36,639 bases of DNA from an uncultured Acidimicrobiaceae bacterium. Its GTDB lineage: Bacteria > Actinomycetota > Acidimicrobiia > Spongiisociales > UBA5794. Every line of letters begins with the position of its first letter. Position 1 is the stretch's first letter. Below are positions 8,581-17,355 of the stretch, in pieces. The notes beneath the pieces were generated by a model. That model did no database searches, was not told the origin of the DNA, and saw only the letters and a list, made by a program, of their open reading frames with translations. The stretch spans positions 1-36,639 of the forward strand of contig CAMYIJ010000025.1 in assembly GCA_947258375.1 (NCBI GenBank). The letters are read 5' to 3'. Made by a program: the position numbers and the translations under genes.

Positions 8581-9516
8581 ATGGTCAAACACACGGTCAC
8601 CGGCGGAGCTGGGTTCATCGGGTCCAATATCGTGGCCGCGTTGATCGATCAGGATGCACCGGTCACCGTGATTGACGATCTGAGCAGCGGGTACGAGACC
8701 AACCTCGAACCGTTCAGCCACGTCGAGTTCGATAAGGCCTCGATCCTCGACCCGGCTTCCGTTCGAGCGCGAATCGCAGGCGCCGATGCGGTATTCCACC
8801 TGGCGGCATCTGTTGGCAACAAGCGATCAATCGACAATCCGATTCTGGACTCGCAGGTCAACGTGATCGGAACTCTCAACGTCCTGGAAGCCTGCCGCCG
8901 TGGTGACGTTCGCAAGATTGTGTACAGCTCTTCGGCCGGCATCTTCGGGGAGTTGAAGCACCTGCCCATCGGTGAAGAACACCCTGTTGAACCCGATTCA
9001 CCGTACGGAGTCAGCAAACTCGGCGGAGAGAAGCACTGTCTCGCCTACGCCAAACTGTACGATCTCGATGCGGTGGCCCTGCGCTACTTCAACGTCTACG
9101 GCCCGAATCAACGCTTCGACGCGTACGGCAACGTGATTCCGATCTTTGTCTTCCAGATGCTGCAGGGAGAGCAGATCACGATCTTCGGAGACGGTGAGCA
9201 AACCCGCGACTTCGTCAACGTCGCCGACGTTGTCCAGGTGAACCTCACGGCGGCCGCTTCCGATGGCGTGAGCGGCGCCTTCAACATCGGTTCGGGAACA
9301 CGCATCACGATCAACGACCTGGCTCGCGTGCTGATGGACCTGATTCCTGAACATGGGGGTGTTCGATACGGACCGTCGCGGTCCGGCGACGTTCGTGACA
9401 GCCTGGCGGACATCTCGGCCGCTCGATCCGCCCTCGGCTACGAGCCGTCGGTGACGATCGAAGATGGTCTCGTTGAGTATGTCGAATGGGCTCGCCAAGA
9501 GATCGAACGGCTATGA
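8581..9516 (+). CDS. NAD-dependent nucleotide-sugar epimerase (extended SDR, UDP-hexose/HexNAc 4-epimerase type)
   Basis: The 311-residue product has TGGAGFIG at residues 7-14 (NAD binding), the SSSAG segment at 116-120 with the catalytic Ser/Thr region, and the Y142-x3-K146 dyad in SPYGVSK. RYFNVYGPNQ and the C-terminal DVRDSLADIS segment are typical of GalE/WbpP-like 4-epimerases and UDP-glucuronate-related enzymes. It probably interconverts UDP-Glc(NAc) and UDP-Gal(NAc), giving another building block. Its stop overlaps the next start by 4 bp (ATGA), and it heads a coupled run of sugar-nucleotide genes. Exact specificity needs modelling of the sugar pocket or assay. Confidence 0.88.
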   Translation: MVKHTVTGGAGFIGSNIVAALIDQDAPVTVIDDLSSGYETNLEPFSHVEFDKASILDPASVRARIAGADAVFHLAASVGNKRSIDNPILDSQVNVIGTLNVLEACRRGDVRKIVYSSSAGIFGELKHLPIGEEHPVEPDSPYGVSKLGGEKHCLAYAKLYDLDAVALRYFNVYGPNQRFDAYGNVIPIFVFQMLQGEQITIFGDGEQTRDFVNVADVVQVNLTAAASDGVSGAFNIGSGTRITINDLARVLMDLIPEHGGVRYGPSRSGDVRDSLADISAARSALGYEPSVTIEDGLVEYVEWARQEIERL

Positions 9517-10403
9517 CCCGCGTTCTGATTCTGGGCGGGGCCGGGATGCTCGGGCACAAGATGTACCAGCAGCTTGGATCGCGATTTCCGGACACCTATT
9601 GCACCGTTCGCGGCGAACCGGGTTCTGACCTGCTGCATCGGGTCGAGCTGCTCCAGCACGACACGGTCATCACCGGGGTCGACGTCACCGATTCCGACCG
9701 GCTCACCGCGCTGTTTGGTGAACTCGAGCCGGATGTCGTCGTCAACTGCGTCGGCGTCATCAAGCAACGCGCCGAGGCCCAGGACGCAATTCAGTCGATT
9801 ACCGTCAATTCTCTTCTTCCCCACCAATTGGCGGCGACCTGTGAAACGATCGACGCCCGCCTGATCCATTTCAGCACCGACTGTGTGTTCAGCGGGGCCA
9901 GAGGCGCCTACCGCGAGGCCGACCCCAGCGACGCACGGGATCTCTACGGCCGTTCCAAGTATCTCGGGGAGGTAGTTGGGGCGGCAGCGCTCACGTTGCG
10001 GACGTCCATCATCGGCCGGGAACTCTCGCACCACGCCTCGCTGCTCGAGTGGTTCCTGGGGCAGACCGGACGGGCGGTGAAGGGCTATCGAAGGGCTCTT
10101 TTTGCAGGCCTCACCACGAACCGGATGGCTCATCTCGTCGGCGACCTGATAGCGCATCACCCCGACCTGAACGGGATGTATCACGTTGCCGGGCCGTGGA
10201 TATCCAAACACGACCTGCTGATCCAGATTCGTGACGCGTTCGGGCTCTCGATCGAGATCGAGCCCGACGACGATGTGGTCATCGATCGCACTCTGGTCGC
10301 CGACCGCTTCGCCGCGGCTACCGGGTACTCGCCGCCCTCGTGGGAGGAGATGGTGAAGGAGCTTGCAAATGATCCCACCCCCTATGAGAGTTGGCGGCGA
10401 TGA
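9513..10403 (+). CDS. RmlD-like sugar-nucleotide 4-reductase (SDR)
   Basis: The 296-residue protein has GGAGMLG at residues 8-14, STDCVFSG at 121-128 and the Y145-x3-K149 dyad in LYGRSK, which is the layout of RmlD/dTDP-4-dehydrorhamnose reductases. Its neighbours are not a dTDP-rhamnose set but a FnlA-type dehydratase and a WbjD-type 2-epimerase. It therefore fits the second step of the UDP-L-FucNAc/UDP-L-QuiNAc pathway, the 4-keto reduction. It lacks the C-terminal cupin of Cap5F/WbjC-type enzymes and matches the shorter WbvR-like type in size. Start is the ATG at 9513, overlapping the previous stop as ATGA; an upstream frame open to 9486 would overlap further and is less likely. Confidence 0.85.
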   Translation: MTRVLILGGAGMLGHKMYQQLGSRFPDTYCTVRGEPGSDLLHRVELLQHDTVITGVDVTDSDRLTALFGELEPDVVVNCVGVIKQRAEAQDAIQSITVNSLLPHQLAATCETIDARLIHFSTDCVFSGARGAYREADPSDARDLYGRSKYLGEVVGAAALTLRTSIIGRELSHHASLLEWFLGQTGRAVKGYRRALFAGLTTNRMAHLVGDLIAHHPDLNGMYHVAGPWISKHDLLIQIRDAFGLSIEIEPDDDVVIDRTLVADRFAAATGYSPPSWEEMVKELANDPTPYESWRR

Positions 10404-11470
10404 GCGATAAACCACTGGACGGGAAACGTTTGCTGATCACCGGCGGCACGGGTTCGCTCGGCAAGCTATTGGTGCAACGCCTCTTGAGCGGCGAGATGGG
10501 CGATCCAGCAACCATCATTGTGTTCTCGCGCGACGAAGCCAAACAGCATCAGATGCGGCTGGACTATCTCCATCGCACTGCGGCCACCGACGAGATCATC
10601 TTCCATAACTTCCAGCAGAAACTGAGGTTCTGGATCGGAGATGTCCGCGATTTCGACAGCGTCAGTTCGGTGCTGCATGAGTCGGACGTGGTTTTCAACG
10701 CCGCTGCCATGAAGCAGGTCCCAACGTGTGAGTACTTCCCGTTCGAAGCGGCCCGCACCAATGTCGGTGGTGCCGAGAACATCGTCAAGGCGATTCAGCA
10801 GCACCGACTTCCGGTAGAGACGGTGGTCGGTATCTCGACCGACAAGGCATGCAAGCCGGTAAACGTCATGGGCATGACCAAGGCGCTCCAGGAACGCGTA
10901 TTCATCCAGGCCAACATGCGATGCCCGGACACTCGTTTCATCTGTGTCCGGTACGGCAATGTGCTCGCATCGCGCGGTTCGGTGATCCCGCTCTTCATCG
11001 ATCAGATCAGACATGGCGGACCCGTCACTATCACTGCCCCTGAGATGACGCGGTTCTTGCTCAGCCTCAATCAAGCAGTGGACACGGTGTTCGCCGCGGT
11101 CAGGTCGGGCAGGCCCGGAGAGACCTACGTTCCGGCGGCTCCATCGGCTCTGGTGACGGACATGGCAGCAGCGCTCATCGGCGATCGTGCCATCGAAATG
11201 TCGGTCATCGGTGTGCGTCCGGGTGAGAAGGTGCACGAGGTGATGGTCAGCGAAGAGGAAGCGCACCGCACTGTGCGGCGGGGAGACTGGTTTGCCATCC
11301 AACCGATGCTGCCGGAGGTCATGGAACCCGACGCGGAGATGCCGGCCCTCGAGAGAGAGTTCAGCTCGGCCGATCATCTGCTGACGACTGAGGGGACGCG
11401 CCAGCTGCTCGCAGACCACCGCCTATTGCTCGAACAGCTTGAACCGGCAGAGGGGGAGCTGCTGCGATGA
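10400..11470 (+). CDS. fnlA: UDP-GlcNAc 4,6-dehydratase/5-epimerase (FnlA/WbjB/CapE type)
   Basis: The 356-residue soluble SDR has TGGTGSLG at 14-21, GISTDKA at 144-150 and M157-G-M-T-K161, where Met replaces the usual Tyr of the YxxxK motif. This substitution is known in WbpM/CapE-related dehydratases. FNAAAMKQVP (99-108) and YGNVLASRGSVIPLF are further hallmarks. It should convert UDP-GlcNAc to 4-keto-6-deoxy intermediates, including the C5-epimerised L-sugar that the next two enzymes use. Start at ATG 10400 overlaps the upstream stop as ATGA, and its own stop overlaps the downstream start the same way. Confidence 0.88.
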   Translation: MSDKPLDGKRLLITGGTGSLGKLLVQRLLSGEMGDPATIIVFSRDEAKQHQMRLDYLHRTAATDEIIFHNFQQKLRFWIGDVRDFDSVSSVLHESDVVFNAAAMKQVPTCEYFPFEAARTNVGGAENIVKAIQQHRLPVETVVGISTDKACKPVNVMGMTKALQERVFIQANMRCPDTRFICVRYGNVLASRGSVIPLFIDQIRHGGPVTITAPEMTRFLLSLNQAVDTVFAAVRSGRPGETYVPAAPSALVTDMAAALIGDRAIEMSVIGVRPGEKVHEVMVSEEEAHRTVRRGDWFAIQPMLPEVMEPDAEMPALEREFSSADHLLTTEGTRQLLADHRLLLEQLEPAEGELLR

Positions 11471-12600
11471 AGGTGATGACGGTGTTGGGGACCCGCCCTG
11501 AGATAATCCGGCTGTCCCGGGTGATCCCGATGCTCGACAAGTATGCCGAACATACGCTGGTTCACACCGGCCAGAACTACGACCCGAGCCTGTCCGACGT
11601 GTTCTTCAAGGAACTGGGAGTGCGTTTGCCGGACGCCCATCTGGGCGTGCAGGCGGGCGGGTTCGGGGAACAGATCGGTCAGATCCTGACTCGAATCGAG
11701 TCGCTGTTCGCCGAGCATCGCCCGGAACGTCTGCTCGTGCTGGGCGACACGAACAGTGGTCTCGTTTCGATCGTTGCGAAGCGGCTGGGCATTCAGGTAT
11801 TCCACATGGAAGCCGGCAACCGCTGCCATGACGATCGAGTGCCTGAGGAGGTCAATCGCCGGATCATCGACCACACCAGCACGGTGCTGATGCCCTACAC
11901 GCACCGGAGCAAGGAGAACCTTCTTGCAGAGGGCATTGCCAGGCACCGCATCTTCGTCACCGGCAATCCGATCAAGGAGGTCCTCGATCACTACGCGCCC
12001 CAGATTGAGGCAAGTAACGCTCTCGATCGGCTTGGGTTGGAGAAAGGTGAGTTCTTTCTGGTGACAATGCACCGTGCTGAGAACGTCGACGACCCGTCTC
12101 GTTTATCGGACCTGATGGCGGCGCTGGAGCTTCTGGAGCGGAGCTACGGCAAGCGTGTTGTCTGCTCGATCCATCCCCGCACCCGTTCGAAGCTTGCCGA
12201 TTTGGGATACACGGCCCCGTCGGGAATCGAGATGGTGGAGCCGCTGGGCTTCTTCGACTTCGTCCGACTCGAACAGGCGGCATTCTGTCTGGTGTCGGAC
12301 TCCGGTACCGTCCAGGAGGAAGCCTGTATCTTCGGCATCCCCAACGTAACGATCCGTGAGGTGACCGAGCGGCCGGAGACTATTGAGGCAGGGTCGAACA
12401 TTCTCGCCGGGATCGAACCGCGAGACGTCTTGGCCGCGGTCGAACTGGTCACCAACGAGTCGAGATCGTGGGATCCGCCCGCTGAGTATCTGGCCTCTGG
12501 AGTAGCGGCCACGGTGGTCCGCATTCTGCTTGGGCACCGACAGGTCAGCCCCGGCGAAGACGGCTGGGCCCAGGGCAGCTCCCGAACTCCGCATTCATAA
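11467..12600 (+). CDS. fnlC: UDP-N-acetyl-6-deoxy-L-hexosamine 2-epimerase (WbjD/FnlC type)
   Basis: The 377-residue protein belongs to the non-hydrolysing UDP-GlcNAc 2-epimerase fold: GTRPE at 8-12, GDTNS at 93-97, MHRAENVDD near 200, and SDSGTVQEE near 278. The segment EAGNRCHDDRVPEEVNRRI (115-133) is the WbjD/Cap5G variant, with NRC where WecB-type enzymes have a different sequence. It should invert C2 of the 4-reduced UDP-6-deoxy-L-sugar to give UDP-L-FucNAc or UDP-L-QuiNAc. It is coupled to the dehydratase by an ATGA overlap and sits 4 bp before a WbuB-like transferase, the same order as in Gram-negative FucNAc loci. Confidence 0.88.
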   Translation: MKVMTVLGTRPEIIRLSRVIPMLDKYAEHTLVHTGQNYDPSLSDVFFKELGVRLPDAHLGVQAGGFGEQIGQILTRIESLFAEHRPERLLVLGDTNSGLVSIVAKRLGIQVFHMEAGNRCHDDRVPEEVNRRIIDHTSTVLMPYTHRSKENLLAEGIARHRIFVTGNPIKEVLDHYAPQIEASNALDRLGLEKGEFFLVTMHRAENVDDPSRLSDLMAALELLERSYGKRVVCSIHPRTRSKLADLGYTAPSGIEMVEPLGFFDFVRLEQAAFCLVSDSGTVQEEACIFGIPNVTIREVTERPETIEAGSNILAGIEPRDVLAAVELVTNESRSWDPPAEYLASGVAATVVRILLGHRQVSPGEDGWAQGSSRTPHS

Positions 12601-12604
12601 CGCA

Positions 12605-13855
12605 ATGCACATCTTGATGCTCACGCAGTGGTTTCAACCTGAGCCCATCTTCAAGGGCCTTCCGTTCGCCAAGGAGCTCGTCGCCCGGGGACATGAGGTG
12701 ACCGTCTTGACGGGCTTTCCCAACTATCCGGGGGGCAAGCTGTATCCCGGCTATCGAATGAAACTGATCCAGCGCGAATCCGTAGAAGGCGTCAAGATCA
12801 TCCGGGTGCCGCTATACCCCAGTCACGGCTCCTCGTCGCTCGGGCGCATCCTCAATTACGTGTCGTTCGCCCTGGCCGCCTCGGCAATCGGCCCGCTCGT
12901 GATTGGTTCTCCGGATGTAGCGTATGTGTACCACCCTCCGGGCACGGTCGGGCTACCCGCGATAGCGCTCCGCTGGTTGCGGGGGCTGCGCTTTGTCTAT
13001 GACGTTCAGGATCTGTGGCCGGATACCCTCGCGGCGTCCGGCATGGTCAGGTCCCGAGCCGTCCTCAAGGCGGTTGGTCTGTGGAGCCGGCTCGTCTACC
13101 GGCAAGCCGAACGGATTGTCGTTCTATCTCCCGGCTTCAAGCGCGAATTGATCCGACGCGGAGTCCGCGACGACAAGCTATCCGTGATCTACAACTGGAC
13201 GGAAGACGGCAGATCGACGCGGTCACCCGAAAAGGAGCTCGCCTGGAAAGAAGCCCTGGCCGGCCGCTTCTCGGTTGTGTACGCCGGCAACCTGGGCAAG
13301 GCCCAGGCGCTGGACAGCGTCGTTGAGGCGGCCAGCCGGGTTCAACAAGTCGAACCGGACGTAAATTTCTGGTTCGTCGGCGACGGTGTGGAGGCCGAAC
13401 GTCTCCGCAGTCTCGCCGGCGCTCATCACATTGAGAGTGTTCACTTCCTACCGCGAATGCCGCTCGATGAACTAGACAGCTTGCTTGCTGTGGCTGATGT
13501 GCTCCTCGTCCATCTGCGAGACGATCCATTGTTCGAAATGACCATCCCGTCAAAGACGCAGGCATACCTGGCGGCGGGCCGGCCGATACTCATGGCGGTA
13601 CGAGGTGATGCGGCAGATCTGGTGGTACGTGCCGCGGCGGGAGTCTGCTGCTCACCCGAAGATCCCGCGAGCATTGCCGATGGGGTTCTTAGACTCTTCG
13701 AGATGGCGCCCTCGGATCGGGCGGAGATGGGCGCCAATGGACGGAGCTTCTACACGGAGGAGATCCAGATCGAGGAAGGAGTCAGCCGGTTTGAGGAGTG
13801 CTTCCAGACAGCCGGCGAGGCCCGAAAGAGGCGCCGAGCTGTACGGCAGAAGTGA
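12605..13855 (+). CDS. wbuB: Glycosyltransferase, WbuB-like (putative L-FucNAc/L-QuiNAc transferase)
   Basis: The 416-residue GT4-type enzyme begins MHILMLTQWFQPEP and has LTGFPNYPGGKLYPGYR near residues 37-53, YDVQDLWPDTL near 137, and PSKTQAYLAAGRPIL near 316, all hallmarks of WbuB-family transferases. WbuB proteins are associated with adding the 6-deoxy-L-hexosamine made by the genes directly upstream. The ATG at 12605 is 4 bp after the 2-epimerase stop. An in-frame upstream start at 12530 would overlap that gene by 71 bp and add 25 residues foreign to the family, so I reject it. There is no clear ribosome site, so translation is probably coupled. Confidence 0.85.
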   Translation: MHILMLTQWFQPEPIFKGLPFAKELVARGHEVTVLTGFPNYPGGKLYPGYRMKLIQRESVEGVKIIRVPLYPSHGSSSLGRILNYVSFALAASAIGPLVIGSPDVAYVYHPPGTVGLPAIALRWLRGLRFVYDVQDLWPDTLAASGMVRSRAVLKAVGLWSRLVYRQAERIVVLSPGFKRELIRRGVRDDKLSVIYNWTEDGRSTRSPEKELAWKEALAGRFSVVYAGNLGKAQALDSVVEAASRVQQVEPDVNFWFVGDGVEAERLRSLAGAHHIESVHFLPRMPLDELDSLLAVADVLLVHLRDDPLFEMTIPSKTQAYLAAGRPILMAVRGDAADLVVRAAAGVCCSPEDPASIADGVLRLFEMAPSDRAEMGANGRSFYTEEIQIEEGVSRFEECFQTAGEARKRRRAVRQK

Positions 13856-13876
13856 TGGCGAGAGTCGAGTTCGTTG

Positions 13877-14524
13877 ATGGACCAGAATCGGGAGCAATCG
13901 AGCCACGTGTCTTTCGCGTTGATGTCGAAGCGCATCTCAGACGTCCTGTTGAGCGCCGTTCTCCTCTTGGTTGTGTCGCCGTTGCTTATCGTGTGTGGAG
14001 TGGCGGTTCGCATCTCGATGGGATCGCCGGTCCTCTTTCGACAGACGCGGCCCGGCCTGCGAGGCGAGCCCTTCACGCTGATCAAACTCAGAACGATGCG
14101 TGAAGCCACAGATGACAACAGCGTCCCATTGCCCGATGAGCGTCGGCTGAGTCGTGTCGGCTCCTTCTTGCGAGCGACGAGTTTGGATGAGCTCCCGGAG
14201 CTCTGGAACGTGCTCACCGGGGATATGAGCCTGGTAGGGCCGCGTCCATTGCTGATGGAGTATCTCGATCGCTACTCGCCCAAACAAGCACGTCGTCACG
14301 AGGTCAGGCCGGGCATAACCGGTATCGCCCAGATCAGCGGTCGTAACACCGTGTCGTGGGAGGATCGGCTGGCCCTGGACGTCTGGTACGTTGACAACTG
14401 GAGCGTGTGGCTCGACCTGAAGATCCTCGCTCGAACAGTGGGGCAGGTGCTCCTGCGGCGGGGAATCAATGCTCCGGGTCATGCGACCATGCCGGAGTTC
14501 AGGGGTGGCGATGCCCGTGATTGA
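13877..14524 (+). CDS. Initiating phosphoglycosyl transferase (PglC/WcaJ small type)
   Basis: The 215-residue protein has one N-terminal hydrophobic segment (about 21-42) and the catalytic domain of monotopic phosphoglycosyl transferases: KLRTM near 70, TSLDELPELWNVLTGDMSL at 101-119 with the Asp-Glu dyad, and VGPRP at 120-124. It lacks the four extra helices of WbaP/WcaJ long forms. It transfers a sugar 1-phosphate from a UDP-sugar to undecaprenyl phosphate, starting the repeat unit. A likely donor is a UDP-6-deoxy amino sugar made by the locus. The start is the ATG at 13877, preceded directly by an in-frame TTG. Confidence 0.88.
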   Translation: MDQNREQSSHVSFALMSKRISDVLLSAVLLLVVSPLLIVCGVAVRISMGSPVLFRQTRPGLRGEPFTLIKLRTMREATDDNSVPLPDERRLSRVGSFLRATSLDELPELWNVLTGDMSLVGPRPLLMEYLDRYSPKQARRHEVRPGITGIAQISGRNTVSWEDRLALDVWYVDNWSVWLDLKILARTVGQVLLRRGINAPGHATMPEFRGGDARD

Positions 14525-14541
14525 GGTGACTCGGGAGAGCG

Positions 14542-15231
14542 ATGAAATCTAGGGCACTCAGCGAATTCAAGCGGTGGCTCACCCTTGTCGGGAGCGTTAT
14601 CTCGCCGAAGGGCCTTCACCATGTCGAGATGATCGTCAACTACATGAAACTGGGTCGATGGATGAGAGACAACGGTTTCGAGGCCAAGCGGCGCCTGCCA
14701 CACCGAGAAGCCGTGTTCGATACCGTCATCAACGAAGTCAGGGAGCAGCAGGTTCTCTACCTCGAGTTCGGTGTCTTTGAAGGTGCGAGCATGAGGTACT
14801 GGTCGGAGTCACTCGGACACCCTGATGCAGTGCTCAGAGGCTTTGACAGCTTTGAGGGGCTTCCAGAGCATTGGGGTTTTGGCTTCGAGAAAGGTCGTTT
14901 TGACCGCGGTGGGTCGCCGCCCGTCCTGGCCGACGATCGTGTCGAGTTCATCAAGGGCTGGTTCGAAGAGACTCTGCCCGGTTTCGCCGTTCCTCCACAC
15001 GAAGTTCTTGTCATCGTCATGGACGCCGATCTGTACTCGTCGACCATCTACGTCTTGCGCCAGCTCGAGAAGACGATTGGTCCCGGCACCTACATCTATT
15101 TCGACGACATGTCTCGTCCGGATCACGAGCCACGTGCCTTTGAGGAATTCATTCAAGAATCGGGGCGCCGGTTCCGGCTAGTTGGCGCCGATCGCTCGCT
15201 CAACACGGCGTTCTTCCAATGCATCGGCTAG
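14542..15231 (+). CDS. TylF/MycF-like SAM-dependent O-methyltransferase
   Basis: The 229-residue protein has EFGVFEGASMRYW at 75-87 (SAM-binding loop), GFDSFEGLPEHW at 100-111, DADLYSST at 161-168 and FDDM at 187-190. These match the TylF/macrocin O-methyltransferase group, in which acidic residues in the last two motifs bind a metal used to methylate sugar hydroxyls. It lies 17 bp after the phosphoglycosyl transferase, so a methylated sugar in the surface glycan is likely. The final 13 bp overlap the next gene if that starts at ATG 15219. Confidence 0.8.
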   Translation: MKSRALSEFKRWLTLVGSVISPKGLHHVEMIVNYMKLGRWMRDNGFEAKRRLPHREAVFDTVINEVREQQVLYLEFGVFEGASMRYWSESLGHPDAVLRGFDSFEGLPEHWGFGFEKGRFDRGGSPPVLADDRVEFIKGWFEETLPGFAVPPHEVLVIVMDADLYSSTIYVLRQLEKTIGPGTYIYFDDMSRPDHEPRAFEEFIQESGRRFRLVGADRSLNTAFFQCIG

Positions 15232-16424
15232 GTCCGGTGGCCCCGGACCCAGGCGGCGCGGCGGCCCCGGCCGGCGAGCAAACCGCGCCATTCCCCTCCG
15301 AACGCATCTACCTCTCGCCTCCCGATATCGGGCAGGTAGAGCGCGATCTGGTGACGGATGCCTTCGACAGCAACTGGGTGGCCCCGTTGGGTCCTCATGT
15401 CGACGCTTTCGAGCGGGAACTGGCGGAACGCTGCGGAGTGGCCGACGCGGCTGCGCTCGGCAGCGGGACGGCTGCCCTGCACCTTGCTCTCCTGCTCGCC
15501 GGCGTTGGACCGGGCGACGATGTGGTCTGTCCCTCTCTCACGTTCGTCGCCACCGCCAATCCGATCACCTATCTCGGCGCCAGGCCGGTGTTCATCGATA
15601 GCGACCCGTCCACATGGACGCTCGACCCCGACCTGCTCGAGACCGAGTTCGAAACACGAGCGCGGCACGGCGACCTCCCGAGCGCGGTCATCACCGTCGA
15701 CCTGTACGGCCAGTGCGCCGACTACGGCCGGATCGAGTCGATTTGCCGGCGCTATGACGTTGCACTCATCGAGGACGCGGCCGAAGCGCTTGGTGCGATG
15801 GCCTTTGAACGCCCCGCCGGAAGTTTCGGGGAGTGCGGCGTCCTGTCGTTCAACGGCAACAAGATCATCACGACCTCCGGCGGAGGTGCGCTGGTCTCGG
15901 ACGACGTTGATGCGATCGCCAGAGCACGATTCCTCGCCTCCCAGGCCCGGGATCCGGCTCCCCATTACCAGCACTCCGAGATTGGCTACAACTACCGGCT
16001 CTCCAATCTCCTGGCCGCTGTGGGCCGGGGCCAGCTCGAGACGCTCGACAAGCGGGTCGAGACCCGCCGGAGGAACTTTGACCGGTACGTGAGCGGGCTC
16101 GGCGGTTTGCCCGGCATCGACTTCATGCCGGAAGCGGAGTACTGCAGCTCGAACCGCTGGTTGACCACTCTCACCGTTGACCCCGCTGCTTTCGGAGCCA
16201 CCCGCGAGGAGGTGCGGCTCGAGCTGGAGCGACACAACATCGAATCCCGGCCATTGTGGAAGCCCCTGCACCTTCAGCCGCTCTTCGAAGGCGAGCCCAT
16301 GATCGGAGGAGCAGTGGCGGAGGGCCTCTTCGACGACGGGCTGTGTCTGCCGAGTGGCTCGTCCCTCACCTCGGCACAACTCGACCAAGTCATCGACATC
16401 TTCCGTGGTGTCGGTCGCTACTAG
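15219..16424 (+). CDS. DegT/DnrJ/EryC1/StrS-family PLP aminotransferase (sugar aminotransferase)
   Basis: The 401-residue product shows the sugar aminotransferase signature: GSGTAALHLALLLAGVGPGD (81-100), EDAAEALGA (185-193), and SFNGNKIITTSGGG (210-223) with the PLP-binding Lys at about 215. The family aminates 4-keto sugars such as the product of the PglF-type dehydratase encoded nearby on the other strand, so UDP-4-amino-4,6-dideoxy-GlcNAc is a reasonable product. The first ~28 residues are Pro/Ala-rich. A GTG at 15237 lying after the upstream stop could be the true start. The gene ends in CTAG, which it shares with the stop of the convergent methyltransferase gene. Confidence 0.87.
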   Translation: MHRLGPVAPDPGGAAAPAGEQTAPFPSERIYLSPPDIGQVERDLVTDAFDSNWVAPLGPHVDAFERELAERCGVADAAALGSGTAALHLALLLAGVGPGDDVVCPSLTFVATANPITYLGARPVFIDSDPSTWTLDPDLLETEFETRARHGDLPSAVITVDLYGQCADYGRIESICRRYDVALIEDAAEALGAMAFERPAGSFGECGVLSFNGNKIITTSGGGALVSDDVDAIARARFLASQARDPAPHYQHSEIGYNYRLSNLLAAVGRGQLETLDKRVETRRRNFDRYVSGLGGLPGIDFMPEAEYCSSNRWLTTLTVDPAAFGATREEVRLELERHNIESRPLWKPLHLQPLFEGEPMIGGAVAEGLFDDGLCLPSGSSLTSAQLDQVIDIFRGVGRY

Positions 16425-17215
16425 CGCTTCCTGGCCACACAGAAGTAGCCGCCGGGGATGCGATCCCGCTGGTCCGAGAAACGTGTCATAAGATCGAACA
16501 GCCGCAGCGGCGCCCACAGCAGGGCGGCGATCCCCTTCGCCGGCATGTAGAGCCTGGAGTGAAGTGCGCTGGCCGTCACGGCGGTGAATTCGACCAGGAT
16601 CCGATACAGCCCGGATCCATGACCGACCGACAGCTCGAGCTTCTCGATCTCCCAGCGATCTCCCGGCAGCAGACGGGGATACGCCTCCTTGGTGAATCGC
16701 CAATAGTCGGCGGGGCCGGGGTGATAGCCAATGATGAAGGGCAGCTGGCAGTAGAACCTGCCGTTCGGCTTGAGGACGCGGTGTATCTCCTGGATCCAGA
16801 GGACAGGGTCTTCGAGGTGTTCCAGCACCTCTTGAGATATCACCAGATCGAGTGAGCCGTCTCGGAAAGGCAGTTCGTCACCTGCATTCACGATGTCGGA
16901 ATGAGGGCTGCGGCTGACGTCCAGATTCAGGATCCGCGAGTGAAATCGTGTGGAACCGGCACCGAAGTTCAAACCCCACTGCGGCTCTGCAAGTCCATCG
17001 ATTAGCTCAGCGATCGCATTCCGAACCGCCCGCGAACGGTTCTGGGCGGCATAGACGTAGCGTACGACCAACTGTTTCAGGCCCTCGGTTCCGCCCGATG
17101 GCAGCGACGACTCGCCGGCGGCATCTCTATGTACCAGGGTGCCCGCCTCGAATTGCCACCGGGGATCGTCACGAATCAGGCCGGTCCACGGTTTTGATTC
17201 AGTCGACCCACTCAT
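16421..17215 (-). CDS. Class I SAM-dependent methyltransferase
   Basis: The 264-residue protein has a SAM-binding core: GLNFGAGSTRFHSRILNLDV (81-100), DELPFRDGSLDLVISQEVLE (113-132) and HRVLKPNGRFYCQLPF (145-160), as in the Methyltransf_11 group. The SAM loop NFGAGST is a slight variant of the usual GxGxG. The C-terminal hydrophobic region (about 221-240) may bind the membrane face. Such genes are common in glycan loci, where they methylate sugars or chain ends. Its start codon overlaps the stop of a short upstream frame as ATGA (see 17212-17355). Confidence 0.82.
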   Translation of the reverse strand: MSGSTESKPWTGLIRDDPRWQFEAGTLVHRDAAGESSLPSGGTEGLKQLVVRYVYAAQNRSRAVRNAIAELIDGLAEPQWGLNFGAGSTRFHSRILNLDVSRSPHSDIVNAGDELPFRDGSLDLVISQEVLEHLEDPVLWIQEIHRVLKPNGRFYCQLPFIIGYHPGPADYWRFTKEAYPRLLPGDRWEIEKLELSVGHGSGLYRILVEFTAVTASALHSRLYMPAKGIAALLWAPLRLFDLMTRFSDQRDRIPGGYFCVARKR

Positions 17216-17355
17216 ACTTCACGGATCCGATCCTTGAAAGCCTCAAACTGGCATTGCCGCATGCGATGTCCGGCATGGTAGACACGGGCAAAGTCGAGGC
17301 GGCCTTCGACCATTCGCAGCCACCCCCTAGGTGATCCCGACCATTGCCAGGTGTG
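17212..17355 (-). pseudogene. Possible gene remnant or small coding frame upstream of the methyltransferase
   Basis: Between the HAD gene and the methyltransferase gene lies 168 bp in which one minus-strand frame stays open through the end of the HAD gene. It stops at a TGA that overlaps the methyltransferase ATG as ATGA, as real coupled genes do. The codons favour G/C in third positions. The end of the frame reads EGRLDFARVYHAGH and FEAFKDRI, slightly reminiscent of the C-terminus of S10 serine carboxypeptidases (RVYEAGH...EA), but this is weak. The nearest ATG in frame is at 17313, giving only 33 residues. It may be the tail of a deleted gene or a small translated leader. Confidence 0.3.

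Noticed and set aside
15228..16703. Minus-strand open frame of about 490 codons opposite the aminotransferase
   Set aside because: No recognisable motif, and it overlaps two well-supported genes.
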